A DNA stretch of 36,053 nucleotides from Methylohalomonas sp964522485. GTDB lineage: Bacteria > Pseudomonadota > Gammaproteobacteria > Methylohalomonadales > Methylohalomonadaceae. Made by a program: the position numbers and the translations under genes. The DNA lies in the NCBI GenBank assembly GCA_964522485.1, contig CAZFUS010000020.1, forward strand, positions 1 through 36,053. The letters run 5' to 3'. This document shows positions 34,701 to 36,053 of the stretch, piece by piece (position 1 is the stretch's first letter; each line of letters opens with the position of its first letter). The notes below the pieces were generated by a model. It had not been told where the DNA came from, ran no database searches, and saw nothing but the letters and a program-made list of their open reading frames with translations.

Positions 34701-34850
34701 CTTAAGGAATTTCTGATTAAGCACTCTATTAGCTTCGTAAATGGTGCCCCTTCCAGGGTGAGCTTGACGCAGATAATGCACCATTTCTCAAAATTTAAGG
34801 TATTGGGTTTGCACGAACAACGCTCGTTCAGCTCAGGAGGCGGTATCAGA

Positions 34851-34913
34851 ATGCGGCAATGCTGGGAAGCGCCCTCGCATTGTGCCGGTGGCGATGATGG
34901 TGGCGATGATTAA
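34851..34913 (+). CDS. Possible 20-residue ORF with strong ribosome-binding site
   Basis: AGGAGG (34835-34840) precedes an ATG by 10 nt. The frame encodes MRQCWEAPSHCAGGDDGGDD, which has two cysteines and a 12-bp tandem duplication (GGTGGCGATGAT twice, 34887-34910) encoding GGDDGGDD. I recognise no family. It may be a leader peptide, a decayed gene end or chance. Confidence 0.25.
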   Translation: MRQCWEAPSHCAGGDDGGDD

Positions 34914-35063
34914 GAAATCCAATATAACGATCAATTGAACAGAAGTTCCCTGCGCGCCTGCGCTGCTTCAATCGGTGGCCGATCCCGATTGGCCTGATGA
35001 AAAATTTATTCCCGGGACGGATAGCCAGCTAAAGTTTTGTTATCCTATGTTGGTGCAAGTGAG

Positions 35064-35132
35064 TAATCTGTCGCGTGACAGGGTATTGAACAAGGTCGGG
35101 GGTGGCCTTGTCTAATTTGTCGCATCACGGCG
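35064..35132 (+). repeat. Imperfect 20-nt direct repeat upstream of the GT2 gene
   Basis: TAATCTGTCGCGTGACAGGG (35064-35083) and TAATTTGTCGCATCACGGCG (35113-35132) agree at about 15 of 20 positions and start 49 nt apart. The core TGTCGC is shared. This could be a pair of regulator sites, but the match is modest. Confidence 0.3.
35068..35111 (+). repeat. Two small hairpins upstream of the GT2 gene
   Basis: CTGTC/GACAG (35068-35081, 4-nt loop) and ACAAGGTC/GGCCTTGT (35090-35111, one G-T pair, 6-nt loop) follow each other. The second is followed by CTAATTTGT, not a clear T-run, so a terminator is doubtful. Confidence 0.35.
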
Positions 35133-35269
35133 CAAGTGACCGCAAACTAGTATAAATTTCAAACACTTAATATATTAAATTGGTAGTAGACTCTATAGGT
35201 GGCAATGGTGGTCGCTTATAGCGCACACCGCTTGCAGCGCACCAAAATGGTTTAAAGGGGCCGTGGGGT

Positions 35270-36053
35270 ATGACAAGTATTTCGGTTCTCATGCCTGTAT
35301 ACAATGGCATGCCATATATTAAAGAAGCCGTCGAATCGGTCCTGGCCCAGGACTTCCAGGACTGGGAGCTGGTTATCAGTGACAATGGTTCCACAGACGG
35401 CACCTGCGAGTATCTCGACACCTTGCATGAGTCCCGCATCAGGATTTATAAGCAGAAATTGAACTTGGGTGTATACGGTAATTTTAATTTTCTGCTCGAA
35501 CAGGCTAAAGCTTCTGTGGCGAAGGCATTATGCGCCGATGATTGGCTCTTGCCTGGCGCTCTGGAGCGCACCTTCAGTTTCATGGAGGAGCGTCCCCATT
35601 GCGCTGTGAGCCGCTGTTTGACCAAGGGCGACGAAAACCGCTATGCGTCCGACCATCTCCTTGAATATGTTAACGCCTTGCCTGTTCATTTGGAGCCTGC
35701 CGCTGCATTCCTCGCGCATGCCGTCTTTGGGAATCCAGTAGGTAATCTGTCCCAGGCTGCCTGTCGTCCAAATCTGGTGCTTAATAGCGGCGCCTTTGAT
35801 CAGTCGTATCCTCATTCTGGAGACCGCGAGGCCTGGGCGCGTATTACACAAATTTACGGCCTGGAACTCCAAAATGAGGAACTCGTTTTTGAAAGAACTC
35901 ATCCAGGACAAAATCGTTTCCTTCTCAATCGTAGTAACGAAAGTTTTCTACAGCAAAATCGCATCCTCAAAACATGGGCGGCAGAAATTTCCAGGAATGA
36001 TCTGGCTGATTTGAGATTGGTAAAATGGCACTGGACCATCCATCATCTTTCCT
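35270..36053 (+). CDS. Glycosyltransferase family 2, N-terminal part (cut by window edge)
   Basis: The frame runs open from the ATG at 35270 to the end of the window (261 codons). It starts MTSISVLMPVYNGMPYIKEA, the canonical first strand of GT-A fold family 2 enzymes, then SVLAQDFQDWELVISDNGSTDGT, with the donor-binding DNGSTDG, and ALCADDWLLPGAL, whose Asp-Asp is the metal-binding motif. It transfers a sugar by inversion on the cytoplasmic side. A purine-rich GTGGGG precedes the ATG. The C-terminal remainder lies outside the window. It is separated from the CDP-sugar operon by 570 nt and may start a new transcript. Confidence 0.93.
   Translation, partial: MTSISVLMPVYNGMPYIKEAVESVLAQDFQDWELVISDNGSTDGTCEYLDTLHESRIRIYKQKLNLGVYGNFNFLLEQAKASVAKALCADDWLLPGALERTFSFMEERPHCAVSRCLTKGDENRYASDHLLEYVNALPVHLEPAAAFLAHAVFGNPVGNLSQAACRPNLVLNSGAFDQSYPHSGDREAWARITQIYGLELQNEELVFERTHPGQNRFLLNRSNESFLQQNRILKTWAAEISRNDLADLRLVKWHWTIHHLS

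Larger units (their letters stand above)
34701..35269 (+). other. Intergenic region between the CDP-sugar operon and the GT2 gene
   Basis: About 570 bases. It holds a 20-codon frame with a good Shine-Dalgarno site (34851-34913), two copies of an imperfect 20-nt direct repeat (35064 and 35113), and two hairpins (35068-35081 and 35090-35111). No convincing promoter pair was identified. The frames on the minus strand here are not supported. Confidence 0.55.

Noticed and set aside
34887..34910. 12-bp tandem duplication as a microsatellite
   Set aside because: Only two units; noted within the small ORF but not a repeat array.

Overview
The window is almost entirely one capsule or exopolysaccharide (EPS) locus of the Wzx/Wzy type. 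It probably comes from a Gram-negative proteobacterium: it carries an outer-membrane Wza-type lipoprotein, a Wzc-type tyrosine autokinase and a WcaJ/WbaP-type initiating transferase. I cannot place it more precisely; gamma- or betaproteobacteria is my best guess. No rRNA, tRNA, CRISPR array, insertion sequence or transposase was recognised. Both ends cut a gene: a flippase at the left edge and a family-2 glycosyltransferase at the right edge.

Layout. (A) 1-10.7 kb, plus strand: Wzx flippase (partial), two sulfotransferases, a Wzy/O-antigen-ligase-like membrane protein, three GT4 glycosyltransferases, an FkbM methyltransferase, a second small methyltransferase and a third sulfotransferase. (B) 10.9-17.4 kb, plus strand, visibly GC-richer: three tightly packed genes for exported proteins, namely a six-Asp-box beta-propeller, a TIM-barrel glycoside-hydrolase-like protein and a 1206-residue FlgD-Ig/propeller/EF-hand-loop/CBM9-like protein. 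(C) 17.5-24.2 kb, plus strand: WcaI-like glycosyltransferase, Wza, Wzc and a tail-anchored J-domain protein. (D) 24.3-29.3 kb: a VanZ-like protein (minus), an isolated AT-rich fourth sulfotransferase (plus), then phosphomannomutase and the WcaJ/WbaP initiating transferase (both minus). (E) 30.2-34.7 kb, plus strand: a five-gene operon, almost every junction overlapping by 1-4 nt, for a CDP-linked 6-deoxyhexose carrying a C-methyl branch (RfbF, RfbG, RmlC-like epimerase, TylC3-like C-methyltransferase, SDR reductase). (F) 35.3 kb to the end: a GT2 enzyme.

How it fits together (inference). WcaJ/WbaP loads the first hexose phosphate on undecaprenyl phosphate. The GT4 and GT2 enzymes extend the repeat unit with, among others, a branched CDP-sugar made by operon E. 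The methyltransferases and four sulfotransferases decorate it. Wzx flips, Wzy polymerises, and Wzc/Wza control and export. The exported trio in B may bind, trim or anchor the product outside the cytoplasm. The most notable points are the predicted multiply sulfated polymer, the CDP-branched-sugar pathway, a 24-bp tandem repeat that adds an eight-residue repeat tail to the epimerase, the exported trio, and a 16-bp inverted repeat plus direct repeat between wcaJ/wbaP and rfbF.
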